Assembly (NCBI GenBank): GCA_963792175.1 | Contig: CAWBVG010000039.1 | Coordinates: 302,079 to 366,078 of the forward strand | Origin: CAWBVG01 sp963792175 | GTDB taxonomy: Bacteria > Acidobacteriota > Vicinamibacteria > Vicinamibacterales > CAVVIG01 | Direction: 5' to 3' | Length of the DNA stretch: 64,000 nt | Shown here: one piece after another, positions 35,901 to 46,001 of the stretch | Numbering within the stretch: the stretch's first letter is position 1 | How the letters are laid out: every line of letters starts with the position of its first letter | Notes under the pieces: generated by a model | Told to the model about the DNA's origin: nothing | Databases searched by the model: none | What the model saw: the letters and a program-made list of their open reading frames with translations, nothing else | Translations under genes and position numbers: made by a program

Positions 35901-36547
35901 CCGATCCGCGCTCTGGCAGGCGGAACGCGCGGTGCGGCCGAGCGGCGAGCTGTTTACAGAAGGATCAACCGCCGAGCACGCGGAGGCCGCCGAGATCGTT
36001 TTTGGAAATAGATTTCTCTGCGGACTCCGCGAGCTCTGCGGTTAATCGTGAGTCAGCTAGCCCCCCGCCTTCGCTCGCTCACGACAGACGGAGCTTCGGC
36101 GAGGCAGGCTGGGCGTGTCCCCTTAAGCCGATGACCGAACTGGAGCGGCTCGTCGCTGATTACGCCGGCATGGGGCTGAGCGCGGGACGCCATCCGATGG
36201 CGCTCAAACGCGACGAGCTGGCGATGCGCGGCATCCTCCGCGCGCGGGATTTGACATCGGCGCGGCAGGGCCGCCGCGTCCGCGTGGCCGGCATGGTCAT
36301 CACGCGGCAGCGGCCCGGCACCGCCAAGGGGTTCGTGTTCCTCACGCTCGAGGACGAGACCGGCATTGCCAACATCATCGTCCGGCCGGACCTTTTCGCG
36401 CGCGACCGCCTCGTCATCGTCGAGGAACCGTTCCTCATCGTCGACGGCGTGCTCCAGAATCAGGACGGTGTCACGTCGGTCCGCGCCGAGCAGGTCCAGG
36501 GGATGAAAGGCGTGGACGTCGATTTCGACGCCCACGACTTCTATTAG
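32979..36547 (+). CDS. dnaE2: DnaE2 error-prone polymerase III alpha with repeat and zinc-ribbon insertions
   Basis: Catalytic subunit of the mutasome. From ATG 32979 (one shift just after) the PHP domain begins YIELHAASAFSFLQGASLPE. The polymerase core has GRGSAANSAVCYSLG, PDIDLDLPSGDRRE (catalytic acids), HLGQHSGGMVI, FQVESRAQMATLPRLKP, IIRPGPIVGQMVHPYL and GFPESHAASFALLAYASAYLK. The HhH segment (SLDELIARTGLRRDEVVTLADLGALNAFGYDRRSALWQAERAV) and the OB-like tail (VRVAGMVITRQRPGTAKGFVF ... SHDFY-like AHDFY) follow. Insertions: 33196-33240 (frame change), about 34680-34740 (in frame), 35537-35790 (two repeat units plus a CPKCGG...WFCNVCSHDW zinc ribbon), 35960-36125 (contains a stop in one frame). 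Either sequence errors or partial decay accompany them. Confidence 0.85.
33196..33240 (+). repeat. GGGCAGGA-type repeat in the PHP domain of dnaE2
   Basis: GGGAGGGGCAGGAAGGGCAG and a further GGAGGGGCAG unit interrupt the PHP-domain reading between GAELTIAW and FVLPVLCESAEGYRNLC. The unit resembles the repeat at 32163-32282. The reading frame differs on its two sides. Confidence 0.65.
35537..35648 (+). repeat. Tandem compound repeat in dnaE2
   Basis: CCTCCGCTCGCTC ... CGGAGCTTCGGCGAGGCAGGC (35537-35580), CTAGCCCCTAGCCCC (35588-35602), then CGCCTTCGCTCGCTCACGAC ... CGAGCTTCGGCGAGGCAGGC (35603-35647). The two flanking units are copies of one element separated by heptads. The frame from the polymerase core stays open through all of it. 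Confidence 0.8.
35960..36125 (+). repeat. Composite repeat in the dnaE2 tail region
   Basis: A palindrome (AACCGCCGAGCACGCGGAG ... CTGCGGACTCCGCGAGCTCTGCGGTT, about 35965-36043) is followed by CTAGCCCCCCGCCTTCGCTC and the CGGAGCTTCGGCGAGGCAGGC element (to 36110). It lies between the HhH segment and the PMTELERLVADYAG segment of DnaE2. One frame meets TAA at 36043-36045; another is open through the second half. Confidence 0.8.
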
Positions 36548-39500
36548 CCATCGTCGCCCGCGCACCAAAGACCGCAACGGCCTGACTGTTCTGCGATGTC
36601 GCGTCACCTGGCGGCAGGCACTGCTGCTGTGCGGTGACGGCACCGGGCAGGCCGCGCCGTTCGACTTCGTCGAATCGAACAGCGCGCCGTTGTCGACCGC
36701 GGCCTGGTTCGTCGAGAACGGGATGCCGACGGTCACCTGACCGGAACAGCACCGCCCAGAACCGCCGTCGGTCGCTCGTGAAGAAGATGTGATACACGCG
36801 GCCGTTTCCGGGATTCTGCGCGGAGCCGCTCCGCTCCGTCCGGACCGTCCCGCTCGCGGTTCCGACGCCGGCCCCGTCGATCGCCATCGCCGCGATCCCG
36901 TCGTTGGGCGGCTCGTCCTGGCAGATGGCGTCGATCGTCACGGCGGGCGACGTGCCGCCGGTGACGCCGTCGATCGACAGTCGGCGCATCGAGCGCGTCG
37001 TGGTCGCAGATCATCACCGGCGGATTCGCGACGGCGGTCGTGCAGTCAGCGGGCCGGCCAGCGAGAAATACGCGACCAGCGGATCGTGATCCGACAGCCG
37101 CTCCGGGCGATTCGGATCGTTGCGGTAGATCTCGGGGAAATCCGCGTCCATCCGTCCGTACTGCAGATCGGTGGCCGTCAACCGGTTCTGCGGACCGGTC
37201 GTGACCAGCACGTGGTCCAGTTCCTGGGCGTTCCCGTCGAACGAGAACGAGTAACGCTCGGATGCCGGCACGCCGTCGACGAGATCCATCAAATCCGGAT
37301 TCACGAGGTCGGCACTGGCGAGCACCACCTGGTTCGCCGGAGTGGGGGTTCCTTTGATCGTCCCGATCGAATCCACGTAGCCGTCGTTGAACTGGAACGC
37401 GTTGTAGTCGCCGACCGACACGATGCGCTCGGTCGGATCGGCGGCCTGCCGCGACTGAATCAGGTTTGCCAGGTACTCGGCCTGCGCACGACGCTTGGTC
37501 CGCACCCGATCGCCGTCCGCCGGATCGTCGACGCCCGAGAGCGATCGCAGGTGGTTGACGATCACCGTGACGGCATACGGCGCGTGGCCGGCCGAGTTGA
37601 TCGCCGCGCGGAGCACAAGCGGCGGCCGGTCGTTCAAAATCGCGACGCCGCCGCCCGGTTCCACGTACATCGTCGTCTGGCCGAATTGCGTGACGTCGAC
37701 GACGGTCACGCGCGGGGTCTTCACCAGAAAGCCGCTGTCGATGCCGCCGATGTCGTTGCCTTCGACGAGAAACGCCTGATAGCCCGGATCGGGCTGGCCT
37801 TCGCCGATGGCGTCGTTGTTGACCTTGGTCGGCAACGGCCTGCAACGTCGTCAGGTTCTCGACCTCCTCGACGCCGACGATGTCCGGCGACTGCAGCACG
37901 TGGCGGATCGCCAGCGACGCCTTGTTCAGCCGGTTGTTGAACGCTGTCGGTGTCAGCGCGACGTCGCTGACGCCAGGGTCGTTCACGGTATCGAAGAAGC
38001 GCTCCATGTTGAACGACGCCACGGTGAACTCGTCGGCCGTGGCCGATCGGACGGCGGTCACGGTCATGTTCGGCGTGGTCGGCGTCGGCGGCGACGCCGG
38101 CTCGGTCAGGATCGTGTAGGCGCGGAACCGGTAGTCGAGCGGCCCGACCACGTTCGTCAGCACGACGTTGCTGGTCAGGTTCAGAGCCGTGCTGCCCGAG
38201 AGGGTCGAGGTCTCGACGCGAAGGCGCTCGGGATTGGCGTCGAACCGGGGAACGCCGGCCGGCGCACCCGCCGGAAGCGGGTCCGGCACCTGAACCCCTG
38301 GCTCACGGAACGGGCGCGCCACACCGGTGATGACGCCGTAGAACGCGCCGGTCGAGGTCGACGTGGCGTTCGCTTCGCTCACATTGCCGTCGGTTGGCGA
38401 CACGGTCGTCAGCGAATTGACCTGCACACGCATGCCTTCGAAGCGCTCGAGCTGATTGAGCGGTCCAGACGGATCGGTGTTGGCCGGCGTCAGCACGATC
38501 GGCGCCGGCAGCGTGTTGCCCGTCGGATGTCAGCTGGACCGTCGCGAACGTCAGCTCGGTCGTCGGCGGGCTGTTCGGGTCGGCGTTTGGAATGAACTCG
38601 CTCACGGTCGCCTGGACGGTGACGAGGTTGCCGACGGCGGCCGCGGCCGGCGGCGCGGCGCTCGTGAAGACGAACACGCCTTCCGAGGTGTCGGATCGGC
38701 GTCGTAGTCGCTCTCGGCTTCCTGGATGAAGAAGCCGTTGCTCTTGACGCCGGTGACGATGCCCGCGGTCGTGACGGACTGGCCGGCGAACGGCGAGGTG
38801 TCGCCGCTGCCTTGAATGTCGTGGATGTGCGTGAGGCTGAAGTCGTCGTTCTGAATCGTGCCGAGGCCCTGGACGTCGCCGGCGTGTCGCGCCGACGATG
38901 TTCGAGACGGTGACGAAGAACGGCATCGTTCGGTTCGGGCGACATGTCGCCGTTGACCTGCACCGTGAAGAGGGAAGCTGGAACTGCCTGCCGGAATCAC
39001 CTGCGAGGTGAGCGATTGCGCGACGTAGTCGGACCGGCCTCGGCGGCTGCCGTCCGAGGTGGCGATGTCGAACGGTGACGCCGCCCGCGCCGGCGGGCGA
39101 ATCGAGGGTCACGGTGAACGTGAAGTTCGTTGTCCCCGCGTTGCCCTCGGGCTGCGTCACAGTCGTTGATCGAGAGCGTGGGCTGAGGGCGACGGACGCC
39201 GTGCGGCGTCAGCGAGAAGTCGTCGATCGCCAGGCCGTCGATCGGCGCCGCTGGCGTCGAAATCGGTCCAGCGGATCCAGAACGTGGCACCCGGGGGGAT
39301 GTTCAGGCCGCGTGATCGTGACGCTCAACGCGGTCGCGATTGGCCGGCAGCGTTGCCGTCTCAGCGCGCCGACGGCACCGGCTGAAGACCGGAGTCGACG
39401 AAATTGAGCGCGGCACACACGCCGTGAACGCGCCGGCGTTCACGGCTGTCGCCGTCGTGCTGTACTGAAATCGAGCTCGTCGGCGCGGCTGGCTGTGCCG

Positions 39501-39919
39501 AGCCGCCATTGCTCGCCCGTGTAGGCGATGTCCAGCTCGTGATGGTCGCGCCGGTGTTGTTGTGAACGACGCGCCGAAGATGGGCGCCGAGCGTGCCGCT
39601 TCGCAGTGTCCCGAACGCCCGGTCGGTGCTGGCGGCCGAGCCGAAGCCGTAGACGTCGCCGGCATTGTCGGATCCGTTGCCGGCGGTGTAGTTCCGTCGT
39701 TCCTCGCGCTCGTGCCGCTCTCCTCGAGCGCCCAGCCCGCGGGCAGTCGTTCGACCACCCGTCCCCGCGAGCGTATCGAAGTTCTGTGTGTAGGCCGTAT
39801 CGAGAGCGGTCAACTGGCAGGAGGCTCGACGTGCCGAGTGCCAACAGCGTCGAGATCGTCAAGCTGACGGCTGCGGCGCCGACGCCCAGCATCATCGTAC
39901 GAGCAATGCTTCGTGACAT
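36545..39919 (-). CDS. ExeM/NucH-like secreted endonuclease (many frameshifts)
   Basis: A large exported nuclease reconstructed from consecutive frames. The signal peptide MSRSIARTMMLGVGAAAVSL starts at 39919. A lamin-tail/choice-of-anchor-like domain (AYTQNFDTLAGTG ... LPAGWALEESGTS) and a Calx-beta-like repeat (LSINDVTQPEGNAGTTNFTF) precede an OB-like segment (SLTHIHDIQGSGDTSPFAGQ, VTTAGIVTGVKSNGFFIQ). The catalytic endonuclease/exonuclease/phosphatase domain spans about 37010-38000: VASFNMERFFDT, GVEEVENLTTLQ, VNHLRSLSG, RIVSVGDYNAFQFNDGYVD, LDHVLV and RLSDHDPLVAYFS. Extra C-terminal domain after it. At least six one-base shifts; the 3' end meets dnaE2 convergently and is approximate. Confidence 0.75.
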
Positions 39920-40115
39920 GGGATGGGTCTCCGCGCCAATCATAGATGTGGAATGCTACGGAGTTGCGACACCGCTCGCGCGGTTGACGAAATACTTTCA
40001 GCCCGCGGCGGAAGTCAGCCTGGAAGCAGCAGAAAGGCGCGGCGGAGCGCGCCTATCGGGCGAAAATGAAAAGAACTGCCGGGACGATCGACAGTCTTGA
40101 TTCAAGGAGGCAATC

Positions 40116-40532
40116 ATGCGAACGATGGCGATGTCCCTGCTGGCCGCGGCGCTCGTCGCCGCCGGCACCACCATGCGCGCGGCGCCCGATCAGACCGCTC
40201 GTCCCGGCGACATGACCGAGGCGAGGTTGTGGATTCAGAACCGCAGCCGCGCCGACGCGATTGCCGTCAACCTGCGCGCGGCCGACATCGAGACGCCGCT
40301 GCGCGTGCAGGTGGCGAACACCGATTCGAACCCGCATTCGGTCAAGGTGACTGGCTCGATCAGGACGCAGCCGCTCCGGCAGGAATGGGACTACGACACC
40401 GTCGTCATCGTCCCCGACACGAATCCGATGCAGGCGCTCAAGCCGCTCGGCCTGGCGGGTTGGGAAACGACCGGCGTCAGCTGGACGAATGCGCAGGGCG
40501 CGATGACGCTGCTGCTCAAGCGCCCGCGCTGA
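40116..40532 (+). CDS. Exported protein of unknown function
   Basis: A 138-residue exported protein with a clear ribosome-binding site (AAGGAGG, 5 nt before ATG 40116) and signal peptide MRTMAMSLLAAALVAAGTTMRA. The mature part contains ARLWIQNRSRADAIAVNLRA, then a beta-strand region and YDTVVIVPDTNPMQALKPLG, ending WTNAQGAMTLLLKRPR. The tyrosine-to-tryptophan spacing resembles small DUF4177-like domains, but I cannot assign it. It is followed by a strong terminator. Confidence 0.65.
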   Translation: MRTMAMSLLAAALVAAGTTMRAAPDQTARPGDMTEARLWIQNRSRADAIAVNLRAADIETPLRVQVANTDSNPHSVKVTGSIRTQPLRQEWDYDTVVIVPDTNPMQALKPLGLAGWETTGVSWTNAQGAMTLLLKRPR

Positions 40533-40558
40533 CGGTACGCTCCCTGAGACCCGTCACC

Positions 40559-40601
40559 AACCTCCGTCCCTGGAACGCATCTGGAGCAAGGGACGGAGGT
40601 T
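40559..40601. terminator. Bidirectional hairpin between convergent genes
   Basis: A perfect 13-bp stem (AACCTCCGTCCCT, 40559-40571, with AGGGACGGAGGTT, 40589-40601) and 17-nt loop. A short T-containing run (GTTATT) follows on the plus strand. The right arm ends 2 bp before the stop of the minus-strand lipoprotein, so it can serve both genes. Confidence 0.75.
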
Positions 40602-40602
40602 G

Positions 40603-41230
40603 TTATTCGATCGTGATCTCGACGACGCCGCCGCTGTTGGCCTCGACGGCGCGTTGAAGTGTTCTCCCGGCAGCGTACACCGTCGCGGTGTAGGCGCCCG
40701 GCGCGACATCTGCGATCGTGAACCGCCCGTCGGGCTCCGCGAGCGTCACGTACGGCGTCGAGACGGAAAAGACCGATGCCGCCATCGCCGGGTGGATGTC
40801 GCATCCGACCCGATAGAAGCCGTCCTTCTGAAATGTGTAGGTGTACGAGTTGTCGGTGGGGATCGCGACGTTGAACGCCGGTTCGCGGGTTTCCTCGTGC
40901 GTGACGTGCACGTTGTGCAACGTATCGTCGCTGTTGCGGAATTCGACCGGCTGCCCGGTTCGCACGAGCAGCAGTGGCGGCCCGAACGTGAGGCCGACCT
41001 GATCCATGACCGGCACTTCTGTCTGCGGCGGGAACGTTCGCGATGTGGTCGGCTCGAGGACGACGACGATCTGCGCGCCGGGATTCGGCCGTGGCCCGTG
41101 GCCGACGATAGTGGCATTTCCCGTCGATACCGCAGGCGCCGCGGCCGGCGCGGCTTCCTTCACGGGCGTCGGTGCAGGCTTCGAGCAGGCGGCCGCGAGC
41201 GCAAGTGTCGTCAGCAGCGCGAGGCACCGG
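40603..41230 (-). CDS. Cupredoxin-like lipoprotein with regulatory-like C-terminal domain
   Basis: A predicted lipoprotein (CLALLTTLALAAACSKPAP, lipobox AAAC) with a plastocyanin-like domain: GQPVEFRNSDDTLHNVHVTHEE and YRVGCDIHPAMAASVF supply the His...Cys...His...Met copper-ligand set of type I copper sites. A short CarboxypepD_reg-like module (RFTIADVAPGAYTATVYAAG) ends the protein. No ATG precedes the signal peptide: the start region is replaced by a 36-bp tandem repeat (41231-41299) through which the frame stays open, so the native start cannot be placed. Likely an electron-transfer or copper-binding lipoprotein. Upstream, on the same strand, is a DinB-like gene. Confidence 0.72.
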
Positions 41231-41299
41231 CTTGTCCCGCCGAAGCCGCTTGTTGGCGGAGGCGGACTTGTCCCGCCGAAGCCGCCTGCTGGCGGAGGG
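41231..41299. repeat. 36-bp tandem repeat (two copies)
   Basis: Two copies begin CTTGTCCCGCCGAAGCCGC and continue through TGGCGGAGG (41231-41266 and 41267-41299), differing at a few positions. They fill the gap between the DinB-like stop (41301) and the lipoprotein signal peptide on the minus strand, where a start codon should be. Confidence 0.8.
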
Positions 41300-41300
41300 C

Positions 41301-41832
41301 TCACGCTTTGGTCGCCGCCAGGCGGGCCTGCGCGCTGTCGTAGCTCTCGCCGTAGATCGCGGGAACTTTGGCCCCCATCGGACGCAGGTACATCGAGAGC
41401 TGGCCGCGGTGATGGATCGAATGAATGTTGGCCGTGTGCAGGTACACCACCGCGGGCAGCTGGAAGAGCCCGCGGAAGTCGACGGTCTTCATCAACTGCT
41501 GGGCCGACAGCGAGGCCAGCCGGCCGATGTCGTCCTGAAACGTGCCGACGTACCAGCGCGCGACCTCGGCTGAATTGGTCAGATCGGCCGGCCGCCCGCT
41601 GTTTGCTGAAATCGAAGGCGCCGGTGACGACGGCGTCCATGAACCGGTGCTCGGCGCCGACGATGTGCCAGGCGAGCTCGAGCGCGCTCTTGCCGACCGC
41701 GTCGGGGCGATAGTCGCCCTTGTCGACGGGAATGGCTTCGACCACGCGCTGCGTGACCGGCTGCTCGCGCCGGAGGGCGTCGAGCATGTAGTCGCGATAG
41801 AAGATCGCCCACTCCGGGGTCAATGTCGCCAT
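41301..41832 (-). CDS. DinB-superfamily protein (one or two frameshifts)
   Basis: A second DinB_2-like four-helix-bundle protein. From ATG 41832: ATLTPEWAIFYRDYMLDALR, AVGKSALELAWHIVGAEHRFMDAVV (first metal histidine) and a C-terminal YLHTANIHSIHHRGQLSMYLRPMG with the second histidine pair. A one-base shift near 41585 separates the halves. Length about 176 residues, usual for the family. The reaction is unknown; members use a divalent metal and often a thiol cofactor. It overlaps no neighbour but is followed directly by the 36-bp tandem repeat. Confidence 0.8.
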
Positions 41833-41852
41833 GATCCACAATTCTAATCTGT

Positions 41853-42798
41853 ATGACGCACTGGACTGTCACCGCGGGCGAGGCTGGCGTTCGGCTCGAT
41901 AAGTTTCTCGCCGGCGCCGATCGCATCGGATCGCGCGTGCGCGCCGCGACGGCGCTGGAACGCGGGAAGATTTTCCTCAACCAGCGCGAGGTGACGGCCG
42001 ATCAAGCCGGCACGAGGCTGGCGGCGGGTGATGTCGTGGGGGCCTGGATGGACCGGCCGGGCAGCGCGAAGCGGCGCGCCACGCTCGGTGACGATCGGGA
42101 TCTGCCGATTGTTTACGAAGACGATACGCTCGTCGTGCTCAACAAGCCGGCCGGACTCCTGGCCGTGCCGTTGCCGCTGCGCCGGCGCGAAAACGCGCGC
42201 TCCGTGTTCGACGATCTGAAGGAGTACCTGCGCCGCCGCGGCCGCCGCCGGCCGTTCGTCGTCCACCGCATCGACCGCGACACGTCGGGGCTGGTGCGTG
42301 TTCGCGAAATCGGCCGCTGCCCAGGATCACCTGAAGGGACAGTTCAAGCGCCACCTGCCGGAGCGGGTCTATCAGGCGGTGGTGTACGGCCACCCGTCGC
42401 CGGCGTCCGGGACCTGGCGCGACCATCTGGTGTGGGACGAGCGTTCGCTGATTCAGAAGGAAACCCACCCTCGCGATCCGCGCGGCAAGGAGGCGATCAG
42501 CCACTATCAGGTGCTCGAGCCGCTCAAGGGCGCCGCGCTGATCGAAGTGCGCCTGGTGACCGGGCGGCGGAATCAAATCCGGATTCAGGCGCGGCTGCGC
42601 GGCCACACGCTGGTTGGTGAACAGCGCTACACCTATGGGCCGGATACGCTTCGATCGATTGCGTTTCCGCGCCAGGCGCTCCACGCGCACCGGCTGGCGT
42701 TCAAACACCCGGTGGACAGCAGGGAGCTGCGCTTCGAGTCGCCGTTGCCGCAGGATCTGGTCGAGTTGATCGCTCGGCTGCGGCGACGCTCTTCGTAG
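41853..42798 (+). CDS. RluD/RluA-family 23S rRNA pseudouridine synthase (one frameshift)
   Basis: The N-terminal S4 RNA-binding domain (VRLDKFLAGADRIGSRVRAATALERG, residues ~13-60) precedes the synthase domain with the IVYEDDTLVVLNKPAGLLAVP entry strand and the catalytic aspartate in HRIDRDTSGL. A one-base shift near 42294 follows; the frame resumes with VFAKSAAAQDHLKGQFKRH, LIEVRLVTGRRNQIRIQ and LHAHRLAFKHPVD. Total about 315 residues, normal. The exact target uridine is not predictable. The stop TAG begins inside the GTAGCGCGG hairpin repeat. Confidence 0.88.
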
Positions 42799-42818
42799 CG
42801 CGGGCCTAACCGCGCTAC
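42795..42818. repeat. GTAGCGCGG-GCCTAA-CCGCGCTAC hairpin
   Basis: A perfect 9-bp stem with 6-nt loop between two convergent genes. It contains the stop of the pseudouridine synthase (42796-42798) and touches the stop of the amidohydrolase (42815-42817). It may act as a bidirectional terminator and belongs to the same family as 17208-17230 and 29821-29842. Confidence 0.7.
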
Positions 42819-44026
42819 TTGTTCTTGTACACCTTCCCGGCGCGCATGACGAACGCGACGCGCTTGACGGCGTTGATGTCGCTGGTCGGATCGCCGTCGA
42901 GGGCGATGATGTCGGCTTCGTAGCCCGGCGCCAGCGTGCCGATCGTCTTCTCGAGCCGCATCGACCGCGCGGCGAGCGACGTCGCGGAGACGATGGCGTC
43001 CATCGGCTTCTGTCCGCCCTGACGCACGCGCGCGACGATTTCGTCCGCGTTGTGGCCGTGCGCACCGGCCACCGCGTCCGTCCCGATCACCATCATCAAC
43101 TTCGGCGTCGCCACCGCTTTCTTGATCATCGCCTCGTTGAGGGCGAGACCCTTCTCCATGAACGCGAAGCCTTCCTCGTTGTAGTTCCCGATGCCGAGAT
43201 AGTGTGATTTGTTCGCCAGGTAGTTCTGGAGCACGACGCCGACGTTGGGATCGAAGTAGACCCCTTTGTCGGCCATCAGCTTGAGGACTTCGTCGGTCGC
43301 GAACACGCCGTGCTCGATCTGCTGGCAGCCGGCGTTGACCGACGCCTTGATCGACTCCGGGCTGTGCGCGTGGACCATCGTGCGCATGCCGATGGCGTTC
43401 GATTCGCCGCACACCGCCTGCAGCTGCTCGTCGGTCATCGTCTGCTTGCCGCCGTCGCGGATGCTCGCCGACGCGAAGATCTTGACGACGTCGGCGCCGT
43501 CGGTCTTCAGCTGACGGACTTTCTCCCGAATCTCGGCGGGCGTGCCGCTGCGCTCGTTGAACTGACGGATCGACGTCAGGATGCGGGGACCCGGCAGCAC
43601 GCCACGGGCGATGGCCTCGCGCAACTCGACGTCGTTGGCCTGTCCGGGACTTTGAATCGTCGTGAAGCCGGCCAGCAACGTGACGTACGCGTTCTCGGCG
43701 GCATAAAGAATCTCTTGTGCGGGCGTGCCCGGCCTGGCGGCGTAGCGTCCGTCCTTGTCGAAATGCCAACCGACGTGCGCGTGCACGTCGATCATGCCCG
43801 GCATCGCGGTCAGAGTGCCCAGGTTGTAGGTCGCGGCGCCCGAGGTGTCCGGACCAATCGACGTGATTTTGGATCCCTGGATCGTGATCGTGACGTTGCT
43901 GAGGACCTTGCCCGTACCGTCGAGCGCTTTCGCCGCGCGAATCCGCACGGTCTGGTCCTGCGACGACAGCGCGACCGGCGCCAGGACCGCCGCACACAGC
44001 GCGGCTTTGAAGGCAGTGACTCGCAT
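42815..44026 (-). CDS. Exported metal-dependent amidohydrolase
   Basis: A 403-residue amidohydrolase-superfamily enzyme with signal peptide (MRVTAFKAALCAAVLAPVAL) from ATG 44026, preceded by GGAGG. Metal-site motifs are MIDVHAHVG (HxH), a carboxylated-lysine candidate in GADVVKIFAS, MVHAHSPESI, QIEHGVFAT and GTDAVAGAHGHNADE (terminal Asp). C-terminal APGYEADIIALDGDPTSDI is typical of imidazolonepropionase- or Xaa-Pro-dipeptidase-like members of this group. Substrate unknown; peptides or cyclic amides are plausible. Confidence 0.9.
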   Translation of the reverse strand: MRVTAFKAALCAAVLAPVALSSQDQTVRIRAAKALDGTGKVLSNVTITIQGSKITSIGPDTSGAATYNLGTLTAMPGMIDVHAHVGWHFDKDGRYAARPGTPAQEILYAAENAYVTLLAGFTTIQSPGQANDVELREAIARGVLPGPRILTSIRQFNERSGTPAEIREKVRQLKTDGADVVKIFASASIRDGGKQTMTDEQLQAVCGESNAIGMRTMVHAHSPESIKASVNAGCQQIEHGVFATDEVLKLMADKGVYFDPNVGVVLQNYLANKSHYLGIGNYNEEGFAFMEKGLALNEAMIKKAVATPKLMMVIGTDAVAGAHGHNADEIVARVRQGGQKPMDAIVSATSLAARSMRLEKTIGTLAPGYEADIIALDGDPTSDINAVKRVAFVMRAGKVYKNK

Positions 44027-44077
44027 CAGTTTCCTCCGGGAACGCGGCGCGCGCATTATAATCCTCTAACCGGAACC

Positions 44078-45989
44078 ATGCCGAAACCCGCGTTCGCCGC
44101 GCTGCTCGTCGCGGCTGCGACTCTTGTCGCGGCGCCTGTTCCAGCCGAACAGGACTGGCCGTTTTACGGCGGGGATCAGGGCGGCGCCAAGTTCTCGCCG
44201 CTGACGGACATCTCCCCGTCAACCGCCGCGCGGCTCGCGGTCGCGTGGGAATGGACGCCGCGCGAGAAGGCGCTCGATGCGTTCGGAACCCGTCCCGGCA
44301 ATTTCCAGGCGACGCCGCTGATGATCGACAACGTGCTCTACCTGAGCACGCCCTACAACCGCGTCGTTGCGCTCAATGCCGAAACCGGCGCCGAGCTCTG
44401 GGCCTTCGATCCGAAAGCGTACGAGGACGGTCAGCCGCCCAACGGTACCGGGTTCGTGCATCGCGGCGTGGCCGCATGGCGCGACACCGCCAACGGCAAC
44501 AAGCTGCGGATCTTCATCAACAGCCGCTATCGCCTGATCTGTCTCGACGCGGCGACGGGCGTTCCGGTCGAATCGTTCGGCGCGGGTGGCGCCGTCGATT
44601 TGAGCCGGGGGCTGGTCTGGGAGATCGAGAAGAAGCACTACACGAACACGTCGCCCCCGATCGTCTACAAGAACCTCGTGATCCTCGGCAACGGCGTGGG
44701 CGATCGCCTCGTGTACCGCAACGATCCGCCGGGCGACATCCGCGCCTTCGACGCGCACACCGGAAAGCAGGTGTGGACCTTCCACACGATTCCGCAGCCG
44801 GGCGAACCCGGGAACGACACCTGGCAGCAGGATTCGTGGAGCTTCACCGGACATACCAATGCCTGGGCGCCGATGACCCTCGACGCCGAGCGCGGGCTGG
44901 TCTTCGTGCCGCTCGGCACACCGAGCAACGATTTCTTCGGCGGCCGCCGCCCGGGCGCCAATCTGTTTGCCGAGTCGCTCGTGTGTCTCGACGCCAACAC
45001 CGGCGTGCGCAAGTGGCACTACCAGTTGGTCCATCACGGACTGTGGGACTACGACAACCCGTCGCCGCCCAACCTGGTCACGATTCGTGTCGACGGCAGG
45101 ACCATCGACGCAGTTGTCCAGCTGACCAAACAGGGGTACGCCTTCGTCTTCGATCGCGTCACCGGCAAACCGGTCTGGCCGATCCAGGAACGGCCGGTTC
45201 CGGCGAGCGACGTCGATGGCGAGCAGGCCTGGGCGACACAGCCGGTGCCGACGCGGCCGCCCGCCTTCTCGGAGCAGGGCGTGTCGCTCGACGACGCGTT
45301 CGATCTCACGCCCGAGTTGAAGGCGGCGGCGCAAAAGGAATTGCAGAAATACCGGATCGGTCCGCTGTTCACGCCGCCTAGCTCCCGTGGCACCGTCCAG
45401 CGTCCCGGGCTCATCGGCGGCGCCAACTGGGGCGGCGGCGCCTTCGACGCGCGATCCGGTGTCCTGTACTTCAAGACGACGAACCAGGCGAATATCGCTC
45501 GAATCGGAAAGACGCGACCGCTCCAGTACGAACCCGCGCGCCGCTGAAGTGGACGCCGACTACACACGGGTCGGCGACACCAACGCGGAGTTCATGGATG
45601 GGCTTCCCTTGCTCAAGCCGCCGTACGGCCAACTGGTGGCGCTGGATCTGAATCGCGGCGCCATCAAGTGGCGCGTCCCGTTCGGAGACACGCCCTCGCT
45701 GCGTCGGCATCCCGCGCTCAAGGGCGTCGCGCTGCCGGCATCGCTCGGCGTCGCCGGAGCACCGGGTGTGGTCGCGACCGCGGGCGGTCTCATCTTCGGC
45801 AGCGGCGGCGATCTCGCGTTTCACGCCGTCGACGCCGCGACGGGCGCGGAGGTCTGGCGAGCGCCGCTCACGCGTCGCGGAAACGGCACGCCGATGACCT
45901 ATCGGGCCCGCAACGGGCGGCAGTTCGTGGTGATCGCCACCGGTGGCGGCGAAGACGCCTCGCTGACGGCGTTTGCGTTGGATCGGTAA
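44078..45989 (+). CDS. PQQ-dependent dehydrogenase (one frameshift)
   Basis: An exported quinoprotein dehydrogenase of about 636 residues. The signal peptide (PAFAALLVAAATLVAAPVPA) is followed by DWPFYGGDQGGAKFSPLTDI, a typical N-terminus, then propeller W-motifs (NAETGAELWAF, DAHTGKQVWTFH, GNDTWQQDSW) and HHGLWDYDNPSPPNL, YAFVFDRVTGKPVWPI and GGANWGGGAFD. A shift near 45510 precedes the C-terminal half (FMDGLPLLKPPYGQLVALDL ... ASLGVAGAPGVVATAGGLIFG). It most resembles membrane glucose/quinate-type dehydrogenases but has no N-terminal membrane domain. A receptor gene follows after 12 bp. Confidence 0.88.
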
Positions 45990-46001
45990 TCAGGAGGACA
46001 T

